From: Gemmatimonadota bacterium
Lineage (GTDB): Bacteria; Latescibacterota; UBA2968; GCA-2709665
Direction: 5' to 3'
Length of the DNA stretch: 64,000 bases
NCBI GenBank assembly: GCA_028873695.1
Contig: JAPPNU010000060.1
Span: 1-64,000 of the forward strand
Below the pieces are notes generated by a model, which was given only the letters and a program-made list of their open reading frames with translations, was not told the DNA's origin and did no database searches. The translations under genes and the position numbers were made by a program. Shown here piece after piece: positions 23,970 through 32,985 of this stretch; position 1 is the first letter of the stretch; each line of letters opens with the position of its first letter.

Positions 23970-24797
23970 TCAACGTCCTATCGTCAGAGAAACCCGGTGC
24001 GTCAGCCCCAACACGGTATGATGCAGCGTTGCGTAGTCGATTCTCAGGCCCCGATGAAGCACACCCGCCCCCACAGACAATCGCTCGGCCCTTCCCCCGG
24101 CGCCCATCCGAAGCATCATCCGGCGGGCAGGTCTGTATTCCACGCCCGCACTCACCCCCGTGGGCCGGCCGGCCTCCTTGCGAACATCCACCAGCAGCGT
24201 CACGTTACGTACCGCCTCGAACCCCACGCCTGCCATTCCACCCTGACCCAATACATCCACCGACTGCCCTCCTGCGTTCCACGCCGCGAGCCCCAGTGTG
24301 ATCCTCGGGCTGAGTACTATCCTGGCGCCCAGATCGAACGCCGTCCACGCCCGGCCGGCGGCCCCGGCAACGGACAGTTGCATGCGACGAATCCTGACCC
24401 CGAGACCCAGCCGGGATACCACCCGCGTGCCGATCGTCAGACCGGCGGTCCTCTCCCGATACAGGCTGAATCCGTACTCCAGATAACCCAGGCCCACGGC
24501 GGCACGGCCGGTAGACGCGACGGCCCCGACCGCATGGGCGTCCAGCGCCGCCATACCGAACGGCCGCTCGTACCCTCCCGTGATACTTACGCCCTTGCCC
24601 CATGCTACCGCGCCGGCATTCCAGAAGACGCCGTCGGCGCCTTCCGCACAACCCGTGAACGTGTCTCCCAACCCGCCCGGCCGGGCGCCCACCGCCCGAA
24701 ACTCGAACGCGGCGTCAGCCTGAAACGCGATTGGGAAGACACACAGGAGCCCGCAGCAGGCAGCAAGCCGAACCCGCACCCCGAGAAGACCGCACAT
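23970..24797 (-). CDS. PorV/UPF0164-like outer-membrane beta-barrel protein
   Basis: About 275 residues from the ATG at 24797; the frame is open to 24902, and an ATG at 24815 is an alternative. A signal peptide (LAACCGLLCVFPIAFQADA) is followed by a segment typical of PorV/PorQ-like barrels of the FCB group: GARPGGLGDTFTGCAEGADG then VFWNAGAVA. The rest alternates short amphipathic strands (VGLGYLEYGFSLYRE, LTLGLAAW-like) and turns, as in a barrel. In Bacteroidetes PorV is part of type IX secretion, but no other T9SS gene is here and a general role is safer. The 358-bp gap upstream (24798-25155) holds a hairpin at 25090-25115 and an AT-rich stretch at 24955-24985, with no gene. Confidence 0.7.
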   Translation of the reverse strand: MCGLLGVRVRLAACCGLLCVFPIAFQADAAFEFRAVGARPGGLGDTFTGCAEGADGVFWNAGAVAWGKGVSITGGYERPFGMAALDAHAVGAVASTGRAAVGLGYLEYGFSLYRERTAGLTIGTRVVSRLGLGVRIRRMQLSVAGAAGRAWTAFDLGARIVLSPRITLGLAAWNAGGQSVDVLGQGGMAGVGFEAVRNVTLLVDVRKEAGRPTGVSAGVEYRPARRMMLRMGAGGRAERLSVGAGVLHRGLRIDYATLHHTVLGLTHRVSLTIGR

Positions 24798-25155
24798 CGC
24801 GGCGGGACCCGGCATCGCGCCCCGGCATGCCGCACTGCGCGGTCTCCGCTCCTTTAGAGCGTTGTCGATCCGGCGCGGCGCGTTTTCCGGAAAATATCCC
24901 ATTCCATCGGGATCGGTTCCGCAATCACCGTGCCTTACCTGGACCGCATGCCGTAAAAATAGACTATTTGTTTAATTAACATAAACTTGAGACGAAATTG
25001 TCGAGGTTTCACCCGGTCCGTGGGCCCGCAGTCGCCGTGTCGTATGCTGCAGTACGCCCCGGTATTGTCGACCGTAAGAGGACAGGAAGGGCCCGCGGGC
25101 AAACACCCACGGGCCGAATTGAAATAGCCCGGACCCCCCAACGGCGTTATATTTC

Positions 25156-26124
25156 ATGCAAATGTGCGAAAACACGCCGACAAATCAGGGTTGGACCTAT
25201 GAAAACCGTATACAGAAGGACGCGGCGGGGGAAACCGTTCTTCAGTTCTATCTCCGGCGCTACTCGCACTCCACCAGGGAAACATGGCGCAAACGTATCG
25301 TTTCAGGCGACGTTCGGCTGGATGACGGGCCGACCACGCCCTGCACCCGGCTTTTCGCGGGACAGCGGCTCACCTACCGCCGGCGGCCGTGGCGGGAACC
25401 GGACGCACCCTGTTCGTTTGCACTGCTCTACGAGGACGACCACGTCGTTGCCGCGGCCAAACCGGCCGGCCTACCCGTGTTACCGGGCGGTCATCACCTT
25501 CGAAACACCCTTCTCGCCCGCGTCCGCGAACAATACCCGGAAACCCCGGGCCCCGCGCCCCTCCATCGCCTGGGACGGGGAACTTCGGGCCTGGTTCTGT
25601 TCGCCCGTTCCGAGTTGGCAAGACGAGTCCTTTCGGAGGATTTCCGAAACCGGCGCGTATGCAAAATCTACCGCGCTCTCGTCGCCGGAACAGACATGCC
25701 CGATCGGTTTGCGGTGGATGTACCCATCGGGCGGATCCCCTTTGCCCCGACCGGGTACCTGTACGCGGCAACGAGCGTGGGAAAACCGGCCAGGACGGAA
25801 TGCCGGGTCCTCGACCGCAACCCGGACAGCAATCGGAGCCTGCTCCGCGTCAATCTCGTCACCGGCCGCGCCCACCAGATCCGTATTCACCTCGCCGCTG
25901 CCGGACATCCGCTGATTGACGACCCGCTTTATCGCGCCGGCGGCCGCCCTGCCGTACCGGCCGCTGGCGACCGTGCACCGCTGCCGGGAGACATCGGATA
26001 CCACCTTCACGCGCATGAACTCCACTTCGCCCATCCGGCCACCGGCCGAAAAGTCCATCTCACGTGCCCGCCGCCGTCGATCCTCCTCACGCCCGCGGAA
26101 GTTGGCGGACAAACCAGTCCGTAG
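25156..26124 (+). CDS. RluA-family RNA pseudouridine synthase with HRLG motif
   Basis: A 322-residue protein with an N-terminal S4-like segment (about 30-75) and the pseudouridine-synthase fold. The active-site motif reads LHRLGRGTSGLVLFAR, where the catalytic Asp of HRLD is Gly (G140). From memory an HRLGR subgroup exists in plants, algae and some bacteria, so this may be a natural lineage and not a lesion. Other motifs are kept: VCKIYRALVAG, TECRVLDR, LVTGRAHQIRIHLAAAGHPL (RTHQIR-like), and YHLHAHELHFAHP. It is cytoplasmic and isolated, divergent from the barrel gene. Confidence 0.85.
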   Translation: MQMCENTPTNQGWTYENRIQKDAAGETVLQFYLRRYSHSTRETWRKRIVSGDVRLDDGPTTPCTRLFAGQRLTYRRRPWREPDAPCSFALLYEDDHVVAAAKPAGLPVLPGGHHLRNTLLARVREQYPETPGPAPLHRLGRGTSGLVLFARSELARRVLSEDFRNRRVCKIYRALVAGTDMPDRFAVDVPIGRIPFAPTGYLYAATSVGKPARTECRVLDRNPDSNRSLLRVNLVTGRAHQIRIHLAAAGHPLIDDPLYRAGGRPAVPAAGDRAPLPGDIGYHLHAHELHFAHPATGRKVHLTCPPPSILLTPAEVGGQTSP

Positions 26125-26208
26125 CGACTCCCTGAACTTTGAGCCTGTATCGCACCTGCCCGGAACCGGCTTCGTTCCCGGACACCGGTGAACCTGAATA
26201 AAGAGACG

Positions 26209-26991
26209 CTATTCGTGGATCCTGGTTGTCTCGTCCGTACGCGCCTGCCCGATGTGTCTGCCGGTGAAACCCACGGCATTTCTCAGGTCGGCGCCGCGCA
26301 GGTCCGAATTCTCAATATTGGCCTTGTACAGGTCGGCGTTCTGCATTCGGGCCTTGATGAAACTGGCGCATCGGAGGTCTGCCTGTACGAGGTCCGCGTT
26401 CTGCAGCCTTGCGCTCTGAAGGTCCGCATTCCGCAGGTCGGCCCCCTGAAAATTCGCACCCTGAAGGTTTGCGCCTCTCAGATTGGCGCCCTTCAGGTCC
26501 GCATTCAGAAGGTTGGCGTCCTGGAGATCCGACTTCCGCAGATCGGTCCCGCAAAGCGTGGCGTCTCGCAGGTTCGCTCCCCGCAGCGTGGCCCTCGGCA
26601 GCCGGGCGCCGGAAAGATCGGCATTCGTCAGATCGGCGAGTTCCAGGTCTGCCGGCGCCAGATTGGCATTCTTGAGATTCGCGCCCCGGAACAGGGCGCG
26701 CTGGAGGGGAGCGCCGGAGAGATCGGCGTCCTGAAGGTTTGCATCGCGGAAGTTGGCTTCGTAGAGTCTTGCGCGCTGAAGATTGGCGCCTTGCAGATTG
26801 GCGTCCTGGAACCGCACGCCGCTGAGGATGGCTTCGCTCAGATCCGCGTTCTGGAGTCTGGCGTCCTGAAGTTCGGCCCGGCTCAGATTTTCGCCGGACA
26901 TTTCGGCCCGTTCTCCGGTCTTTCCTCCGGAATCGATCCACTCACAATGCCGGTTGATGACAAGGCGCAGTTCAGCGGATGACATGGGCAT
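26209..26991 (-). CDS. Pentapeptide-repeat protein
   Basis: A 260-residue protein in which residues about 30-235 are continuous A(D/N)LxX pentapeptides, near 40 copies (LQNADLSEAILSGVRF, LQGANLQRARLYEANF and so on). Such repeats fold into a right-handed quadrilateral beta-helix. Some family members mimic DNA and protect gyrase from quinolones (Qnr, MfpA), but most have unknown roles. There is no signal peptide. The 15-bp periodicity is visible in the DNA and creates a long antisense frame that is not a gene. It converges on the RluA gene with an 84-bp gap. Confidence 0.9.
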   Translation of the reverse strand: MPMSSAELRLVINRHCEWIDSGGKTGERAEMSGENLSRAELQDARLQNADLSEAILSGVRFQDANLQGANLQRARLYEANFRDANLQDADLSGAPLQRALFRGANLKNANLAPADLELADLTNADLSGARLPRATLRGANLRDATLCGTDLRKSDLQDANLLNADLKGANLRGANLQGANFQGADLRNADLQSARLQNADLVQADLRCASFIKARMQNADLYKANIENSDLRGADLRNAVGFTGRHIGQARTDETTRIHE

Positions 26992-27089
26992 CCGGGACTC
27001 CTGTCTGGTGTGAAAACATGCTGATGTTCCCCCGCGGATCCCCCACCCCGTTTCCTACTTACGTCCACCCCTTCTCCGAATTCAGGTTG

Positions 27090-27659
27090 TCACACCCTGC
27101 GTGTATCGTGAACTCCAGACTCCGTGACGACCAGGTCCATCGGAATATCGCGAGGTCCGGTCGGCAGCCGATCGAAGAGCTGGAAGTCGTATGCGAGGCC
27201 GATCTTGATCGCAAGCGCCATTGAAAGGAAACGGTCGTAGTAACCGGCCCCGAAGCCCACGCGATTTCCGGAGCAGTCGAAGGCCAGACCGGGTACGAGA
27301 ACGATATCGAAGGCGTCGGGAGGCACCACGGCGCCGTCCTCGTCGGACGGCTCCAGAAGGCCGAAACGCGAAGGCTTCAATTCAGCCAGGCCGCGGATTT
27401 CCCGGTGAATCAACGTGCGGTTCGGCACCAGGACGGGCGCTGCAACCCGCTTTCCGCTATTCAGGGCAAGATCGATGAGGGTATGGGTGTCGACTTCGTT
27501 CGAGATCGAGACATAGCTGGCAACGCATCCGGCGCGCCGGTAGACCTCCTGGCCGGTCAGGCGCGCGATAATGCGACGGCTCCGGGCGCGAACCTCCCCC
27601 AACGACAGTTCGGACCGCCGTTTCCCAACGGCATTTCGAATTTGCTTTTTGGTTGGCAT
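27090..27659 (-). CDS. 5-formyltetrahydrofolate cyclo-ligase family protein
   Basis: A 189-residue enzyme that converts 5-formyl-THF to 5,10-methenyl-THF using ATP. The start is taken at ATG 27659 (MPTKKQIRNAVGKRRSEL); the frame is open to 27710. Motifs include ASYVSISNEVDTHTLI, the strand IVLVPGLAFDCSGNRVG and the nucleotide/substrate loop VGFGAGYYDRFL, then IGLAYDFQLFDRLP and the C-terminal D-x-x-M-D-x-V-V-T-E. It is divergent from uppS across 208 bp, and the closest functional link is one-carbon metabolism. Confidence 0.92.
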   Translation of the reverse strand: MPTKKQIRNAVGKRRSELSLGEVRARSRRIIARLTGQEVYRRAGCVASYVSISNEVDTHTLIDLALNSGKRVAAPVLVPNRTLIHREIRGLAELKPSRFGLLEPSDEDGAVVPPDAFDIVLVPGLAFDCSGNRVGFGAGYYDRFLSMALAIKIGLAYDFQLFDRLPTGPRDIPMDLVVTESGVHDTRRV

Positions 27660-27790
27660 AGGGCGTTGATTCGACCTGAAACTTTTCTGCGGCGCCGGGG
27701 TTAATAACAATACTTCCAGTGCGGCGGGTTGTCAAGGCGGTAGGGGCATGGAACACGGACGGACCGGCGCGGTCAGACGGAAAAGTTCCC

Positions 27791-27819
27791 TTGACTTTGA
27801 CTGTATGGGCTTTTAAATT
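27791..27819 (+). promoter_or_regulatory. Sigma70-like promoter of the uppS operon
   Basis: TTGACT (27791-27796), 17-bp spacer, TAAATT (27814-27819). The same TTGACTTT start and a TAATTT -10 at N17 occur before mraZ. The gap has no other feature. Confidence 0.5.
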
Positions 27820-27867
27820 TCAAATGCCGAATTTTAAAGTACTAACGGCAAATCATGCGAGGAAATC

Positions 27868-28695
27868 TTGGATCGCCGCGACGTGGAAATTCAAAATGAG
27901 TTGAAGGCAGATGGCAACCTCCCGGGGCATGTCGCAATCATCATGGACGGGAATGGCCGCTGGGCCCAGAAACATGGACTTGTCAGAACTCAGGGCCACC
28001 GTTCCGCTCGCAAGGTCGTGCGTGACATTGTGCGGGCCTGTGGGGAACTCGGAATCGATATTCTCACTCTGTTTGCATTTGGTACGGACAACTGGCGGCG
28101 TCCCTGGTCGGAAGTCCTTTCGTTAATGCAATTGTTGCGAGACGTTGCTGTTGAAGAACTGAGGGAACTCCTCGAGAATAACGTACGCCTGGTCGCAACC
28201 GGAGATACGGACCGCCTGGCAAGGCAGGCGCGTCAGGCGATGAAATACGCAATGTTCAGAACATCCGAAAACACCGGGCTGACGCTGAATCTGGCGATGA
28301 GTTACGATGGCCGCAGCGATATTCTCCAGGCCGTCAGGCGTATCGCATCCGAGGTGGAACAGGGAAGAGTCAACAGCGAAGGTATCGACGGAAAGCTGTT
28401 TTCCAGAATGCTTTACACCACCGATCTGCCCGACCCCGATTTACTGATCCGAACAAGCGGCGAGTTTCGTCTGAGTAATTTCATGCTCTGGCAGTGTGCG
28501 TACACGGAATTCTGGTTCACGCCGGTCCTGTGGCCCGATTTCAGGCGCGAACACCTGTACGAGGCCGTTCGGGCATACCAGTCGCGTGAGCGCCGTTTCG
28601 GCAAGACCAGCGCGCAGGTCCGTTCTTCGGCGAATGGCGCCGGGAACGGGGTTGCAGAGCGGATGGGCGCGGCAACGGGAGTGAAGCCCGCGTAA
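27868..28695 (+). CDS. uppS: Undecaprenyl diphosphate synthase (cis-prenyltransferase)
   Basis: UppS condenses isopentenyl diphosphate onto farnesyl diphosphate to make C55-PP, the lipid carrier for peptidoglycan and other surface polymers. The 275-residue protein has VAIIMDGNGRWAQK with the catalytic Asp, HRSARKVVRDIV, LTLFAFGTDNWRRP and the C-terminal RTSGEFRLSNFMLWQ plus YTEFWFTPVLWPDF. It begins with TTG 27868 preceded by GAGGAA (27859-27864). The last 30 residues (Ala/Gly-rich) are extra. It leads the uppS-cdsA-dxr-rseP operon, a classic envelope-lipid set. Confidence 0.95.
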   Translation: MDRRDVEIQNELKADGNLPGHVAIIMDGNGRWAQKHGLVRTQGHRSARKVVRDIVRACGELGIDILTLFAFGTDNWRRPWSEVLSLMQLLRDVAVEELRELLENNVRLVATGDTDRLARQARQAMKYAMFRTSENTGLTLNLAMSYDGRSDILQAVRRIASEVEQGRVNSEGIDGKLFSRMLYTTDLPDPDLLIRTSGEFRLSNFMLWQCAYTEFWFTPVLWPDFRREHLYEAVRAYQSRERRFGKTSAQVRSSANGAGNGVAERMGAATGVKPA

Positions 28696-28732
28696 CGGGA
28701 TTCACTCGAACTCTATATTCCGTCCAGCAGGG

Positions 28733-29563
28733 GTGGTTTTGGCGGGACAGTCGAATCTGTTTCACCGGGTCTCAGCGGCGGCGGTCTTCGGGCCGCTTTT
28801 TCTGGTTCTGTTCCGGGTTGGCGGGATACCGCTCCTGATCGGCGTATGCGCGGTGGCTGCGGCTGGTACGTGGGAATACTGCCAGATGCAGAAAAAGCGG
28901 GGGCTGCATCCCTGGACGGGCATCGGGGTTGCGGCCTCTTTGGTTTGGTGTCTCTGGTTGAACTGGTTTGGAGATCGACTCTGGCCGGTTCCGTTCGTGG
29001 TGATCCTCCTTGTCCTGCTCACGCTGGCAACGGGAAACAGGGACGGCCGATTTCGACTGGCGGACGCCGAAGCGACCTTCGTCGGTACGTGCTATGTCGG
29101 GTTACTGCCCGCCTTTGCCCTGCTGGTTCGGAACCATCCCGGATTCGAACCCGCCGAAGCCGGCGCAAGGTGGTTTGCCGTTCTCGTACTCCTGGGCATC
29201 TGGAGTACGGATATTTTCGCCTATTTTGCCGGCCGTCTCTGGGGGAAACGACGTCCCTTTCCACGCATCAGCCCCGGTAAGACCGGGGCAGGCTACGCGG
29301 GCGGAATCGTCGGGGCTGTAACGGTAATGCTTGCCGGCGGAAGCGGTTTGAAATTGTACTCCATTCCAGCCGGTATTTCACTGGGAATCGTGGTGGGGCT
29401 GGGTGCGCTGTGGGGAGACCTTGTCGAATCGATGATCAAAAGGAACGCGGGCGTCAAAGATGCTTCCGCCCTGATACCCGGACACGGCGGCGTGTTGGAC
29501 CGGTTCGACAGTTTTCTGTTTGTATTTCCCCTGGTCTATCTCTACCTGCGCATGTTTCATTAG
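28733..29563 (+). CDS. cdsA: Phosphatidate cytidylyltransferase
   Basis: CdsA makes CDP-diacylglycerol from phosphatidate and CTP at the inner membrane, the branch point for phospholipids. The 276-residue polytopic protein (about seven hydrophobic helices) carries the family signature SMIKRNAGVKDASALIPGHG followed by GVLDRFDS. The reading frame starts with GTG 28733; TTG 28739 is an alternative, and no strong ribosome-binding site decides between them. It lies 37 bp after uppS. Confidence 0.95.
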   Translation: MVLAGQSNLFHRVSAAAVFGPLFLVLFRVGGIPLLIGVCAVAAAGTWEYCQMQKKRGLHPWTGIGVAASLVWCLWLNWFGDRLWPVPFVVILLVLLTLATGNRDGRFRLADAEATFVGTCYVGLLPAFALLVRNHPGFEPAEAGARWFAVLVLLGIWSTDIFAYFAGRLWGKRRPFPRISPGKTGAGYAGGIVGAVTVMLAGGSGLKLYSIPAGISLGIVVGLGALWGDLVESMIKRNAGVKDASALIPGHGGVLDRFDSFLFVFPLVYLYLRMFH

Positions 29564-29625
29564 ACGATCGTGCGTTCCACGAGTCTTCGGATACTTCTAC
29601 CCGTTGACACGAACGGGGACTGTGT

Positions 29626-30783
29626 ATGATGCGGGTTTCGCTGCTTGGGTCGACAGGATCGATCGGCACCAGTACGCTGGATGTACTTGCCGGTCTGCCT
29701 GAACGGTTCCAGGTGGAATGCCTGAGCGCGGGAAGCAATATCGATTTGCTCTGCGATCAGGTGACGCGTTTCAGGCCGAAACGGGTCTGCGTGGGAGAGG
29801 AGCACGTGAGAGAGGCGAGCGAGAGGAATGAGTTGAAGGGTGTGGAGCTGTTGCACGGCTCCGACGGACTTATCGCGTTGGCGACCGACTCGAGGGTGGA
29901 TCTGGTGATCAACGGGCTGGTTGCCGGGGTAGGTCTGCGTCCAACCCTGGCGGCGGTAGCGGCAGGCACGGACGTCGCTATTGCAAATAAGGAGACGCTG
30001 GTGGTCGCGGGCCACCTGATCACGGAACTCGCGGCACGCAACGGCGTGCGGCTGATCCCGCTGGACAGCGAACTCACACCCCTCTGGCAGAGCCTTCAGG
30101 AAGTTTCGCCGCAGCAGGTGACCCGCATCGTGCTTTCCGCTTCGGGAGGACCGTTTTTCGATATGTCTCTGGACGAGATGGCCTGCGCGACCCCTGAAGA
30201 GGCCCTCCGTCATCCAACCTGGCGGATGGGGCCGAAGATCACGATCGATTCCGCTACGCTGATGAACAAGGGATTCGAGGTGATCGAATCCCGCTGGTTT
30301 CTCGGGCTCGATATCGAGCAGATCGACGTCGTGATTCACCGGCAGTCGATCGTGCATTGCCTGGTGGAGTTCCTGGACGGCAGCCTGACGGCGCACCTGA
30401 GCCGACCCGATATGCGACTGCCCATTCAGCAGGCGTTGACCCATCCCGACCGGCTGCCGGGTCTCGTCCCGTCGCTGGACCTGGTGTCCACGGGTTCCTT
30501 GAGCTTTCACGCGCCGGACCTGGAGCGGTTTCCCTGTCTTGCGCTTGCCTATGAAGTGGGCCGCGCGGGAGGTACGGCGGCGGCAGTACTGAACGCGGCA
30601 AACGAAATCGGCGTCTATTCCTTTCTCGAAGGGCGCATCGGCTTTCTGGATGTACCGGACGTCGTACGCCGGACTCTCGATGCGCACGTCAACGCATCCG
30701 GATCGAATCTCGATGCCGTGTTCGAAGCGGACCGCTGGGGGCGGGAGAAGGCAAGAGAAGTCGTGGCGCGCATTTTACGTTGA
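29626..30783 (+). CDS. dxr: 1-deoxy-D-xylulose 5-phosphate reductoisomerase
   Basis: Dxr is the committed enzyme of the MEP isoprenoid pathway, making 2-C-methyl-D-erythritol 4-phosphate with NADPH. The 385-residue protein shows the NADPH motif LLGSTGSIGTSTLD, IANKETLVVAG, VLSASGGPFFD and the substrate loop HPTWRMGPKITIDSATLMNK. The flexible lid VIHRQSIVHCLVEFLDGSL and SRPDMRLPIQ follow. The product feeds uppS, which explains the shared operon. The downstream rseP frame overlaps its stop by one start option. Confidence 0.96.
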   Translation: MMRVSLLGSTGSIGTSTLDVLAGLPERFQVECLSAGSNIDLLCDQVTRFRPKRVCVGEEHVREASERNELKGVELLHGSDGLIALATDSRVDLVINGLVAGVGLRPTLAAVAAGTDVAIANKETLVVAGHLITELAARNGVRLIPLDSELTPLWQSLQEVSPQQVTRIVLSASGGPFFDMSLDEMACATPEEALRHPTWRMGPKITIDSATLMNKGFEVIESRWFLGLDIEQIDVVIHRQSIVHCLVEFLDGSLTAHLSRPDMRLPIQQALTHPDRLPGLVPSLDLVSTGSLSFHAPDLERFPCLALAYEVGRAGGTAAAVLNAANEIGVYSFLEGRIGFLDVPDVVRRTLDAHVNASGSNLDAVFEADRWGREKAREVVARILR

Positions 30784-30818
30784 AATCTTACGGTTACGTT
30801 TATAAGGAGCATGGCGCT

Positions 30819-32126
30819 TTGGAGTTTCTGGAAACCATTTTCTATTTTATTCTCGTACTGGGCGTATTGGTTTTCGTACACGAGTTCGGTCATTTCATCG
30901 TGGCCAAGAGGTCGGGGATTCGCGTGGAGCAGTTCTCGCTGGGATTTCCGCCCAAGGCGTTCGGCATAACGGTTGGCGAGACCGAATATTGCATTTCCTG
31001 GCTGCCCATCGGGGGTTACGTGAAGGTCGCGGGAATGTCGGATTTCGGCAGTGCGGACGTCAGGCAGGCGCCGTGGGAGTTTCAGTCGAAGCCGAGGGGA
31101 ATTCAGATGGCGGTATTCGTCGCGGGTCCCGTCATGAACTTTCTGCTCGGATTCTTGCTGATATTCGGACTGCGCTTCGCGCTTGGGGACTATGTCTTAC
31201 AGACGACGAAGGTAGGCCGGATCGAGGCGACGTCTCCGTTCTACGCGGCCGGACTGCGTACGGACGACCGGATCCTGGCGGTAAGCGGGACCCCGGTGGC
31301 CGACTGGGGTGGGCTGATCGATGCATACAGCGCGGGTGACGGCGGAGACGTTGTCCTCGAAGTGGCCCGCGGCGATGAGGTGGTGTCGCTTGTAGCCACA
31401 CCCGATCCCGGACAGGCGTTGGATTTCGATCCCTTTCTGCCGTCGACTGCCGGATCGGTGATGCCGGGGTACCCGGCTGCAAGAGGCGGAATGGAGCCTG
31501 GAGACCGCGTGCTGGCGATCGAAGGTGAATCCGTAAGCGGATGGGACGAGATGAGGAAGAAAATCTCCGCCAGGCCGGGGCTGGAAACCGAGATCCGGTG
31601 GTTGCGCGGCAGAGACGAGATGGCGGCGCGAATCGTGCCCCAACCCCAGCAGGGCGGGGGGCGAACCATCGGCGTGATCGGCATCGGTCCGTCCTACGAG
31701 CCCAGTGCCCGGGTGCCGGTGACCATTACGACCGCCATAGAACGAAGCGGCCGGGACCTGGTCGGGTACACCACGCTGATATTCACGTTGATCAAGCGCA
31801 TCATCATGGGCGAAGTGTCCGGAGGAATGATCGCCGGTCCGGTGGGAATCGCGCAAATGGCCGGGAGCAAGGCAAGAGAAGGTTGGGAAGCGCTGCTCGA
31901 TTTCATGGCGATGTTGAGCATCAACCTTGCCGTCCTGAATCTATTGCCGATTCCGGCGCTGGACGGCGGCCACCTGATGATTCTGAGCGTGGAAGCCATT
32001 TCGCGGCGGTCGCTTTCCGCACGCCAGAAAGAGCGAATCCAGCAGGTCGGGTTCGTATTCCTGCTCGGCCTCATGGTGTACGTGACCTTCGGCGACATCG
32101 GCCGGATCTGGGGTTTGTTCTACTGA
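30819..32126 (+). CDS. rseP: Site-2 protease RseP (zinc metalloprotease)
   Basis: RseP cleaves anti-sigma factors and signal-peptide remnants within the inner membrane. The active-site helix has LVFVHEFGHFIVAKRSG (HExxH) and the third ligand is in NLLPIPALDGGHLM. Two PDZ domains lie between (about 120-290), with GRIEATSPFYAAGLRTDDR and AARGGMEPGDRVLAIEGESV. I chose TTG 30819, which has AAGGAG (30804-30809) in front and puts the first helix at the N-terminus (435 residues). The frame also opens with TTG 30780 overlapping the dxr stop. The family always has four membrane helices, and these are visible. Confidence 0.93.
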   Translation: MEFLETIFYFILVLGVLVFVHEFGHFIVAKRSGIRVEQFSLGFPPKAFGITVGETEYCISWLPIGGYVKVAGMSDFGSADVRQAPWEFQSKPRGIQMAVFVAGPVMNFLLGFLLIFGLRFALGDYVLQTTKVGRIEATSPFYAAGLRTDDRILAVSGTPVADWGGLIDAYSAGDGGDVVLEVARGDEVVSLVATPDPGQALDFDPFLPSTAGSVMPGYPAARGGMEPGDRVLAIEGESVSGWDEMRKKISARPGLETEIRWLRGRDEMAARIVPQPQQGGGRTIGVIGIGPSYEPSARVPVTITTAIERSGRDLVGYTTLIFTLIKRIIMGEVSGGMIAGPVGIAQMAGSKAREGWEALLDFMAMLSINLAVLNLLPIPALDGGHLMILSVEAISRRSLSARQKERIQQVGFVFLLGLMVYVTFGDIGRIWGLFY

Positions 32127-32985
32127 GAGGCAAACCTGTCCGAATACCGGTTTGATTAACTACGAATGACGCGAATAGCCGAGACTACGAATAGACGAAA
32201 CTACGAAAAGGCACGAAAAAAGGCGGAGAGGCAAAAGCATAACTACGAATAACGCGAAATAGGCTGAAAATCAAAAAACATAACTGCGAAAGGCGCGAAA
32301 GTACGGCAAATCTACGGACGGGAAAATCGCCCATAGCCATTGGAGAAACGAGCCGGTCCTATCTTCGCGAATACTGTCATGCAGAGGAGACCGCTGTGAG
32401 GGTGGGGCGGACATTCCTGTCTGCCCGCATGGATGGTTCTCCTGTGGGATGGTGACGGAAGTCTCGTTTGCCCCGCCACGTCGAGGAAGGCGCCAGGCTC
32501 AGAATGGATCCGCGCACAAGGTCGTCTTCAAAGACCGTGTGCTACACGTGCAATCGAGGAGACGGGAGATTCTTCGACTCCGCTCAGAATGACACGTTTT
32601 GCATTAGCAATCATCGCATGTATCCTACACACGTTGGCCTGTACTGTCATCCTGAGGAGGCCTGCACGCGACGTCGGCGAAACATGTCCGTAACACAAAC
32701 TTCCCACTTTCATGTCCGGAAGAAGCGCAGGCCGACGAAGGATCTACTGCAGCATCAGATCAACGGTGAGCGTCTCCCTATCAGTCTGAACAAAAATGCA
32801 GCACAAGCGTTCCTGCTGCGACGTCGCCTGGAATGACATGCGTTGCAAAAAGCGCGAACCCATGTCAACCTGGTTTTCGTTATCCGGGTCAAATTCGCAC
32901 AGAATCGTCAATCGAACCCACTTTTCGAACCTCATTCCTGAGAATCCCTCGGTTCCTGGACAGCGCTGACTGAGAGGGCTAAAAA
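32127..32985. repeat. Gene-free 859-bp stretch of degenerate intergenic repeats
   Basis: No convincing gene. At 32158-32301 there are five degenerate copies of AACTACGAATAACGCGAAA (best at 32241-32260). At 32566-32594 there is the segment GATTCTTCGACTCCGCTCAG, a repeat-like sequence common between genes in several phyla (from memory). At 32645-32838 TGTCAT and ATGACA face each other with TCATCCTGAGGAGG at the left end. The ORF-like frames at 32433-32836 lack ribosome-binding sites and family similarity. Confidence 0.5.

Noticed and set aside
23970..24797. Barrel protein as evidence for a type IX secretion system
   Set aside because: PorV-like barrels occur widely without T9SS, and no other T9SS gene is in the window.
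26188..26982. 264-residue plus-strand frame with periodic sequence opposite the pentapeptide gene
   Set aside because: The periodicity comes from the 15-bp repeats of the pentapeptide-repeat gene. There is no independent support.
32433..32836. Two small plus-strand frames in the repeat-rich gap
   Set aside because: No ribosome-binding site, no family similarity, and they cross repeat fragments.
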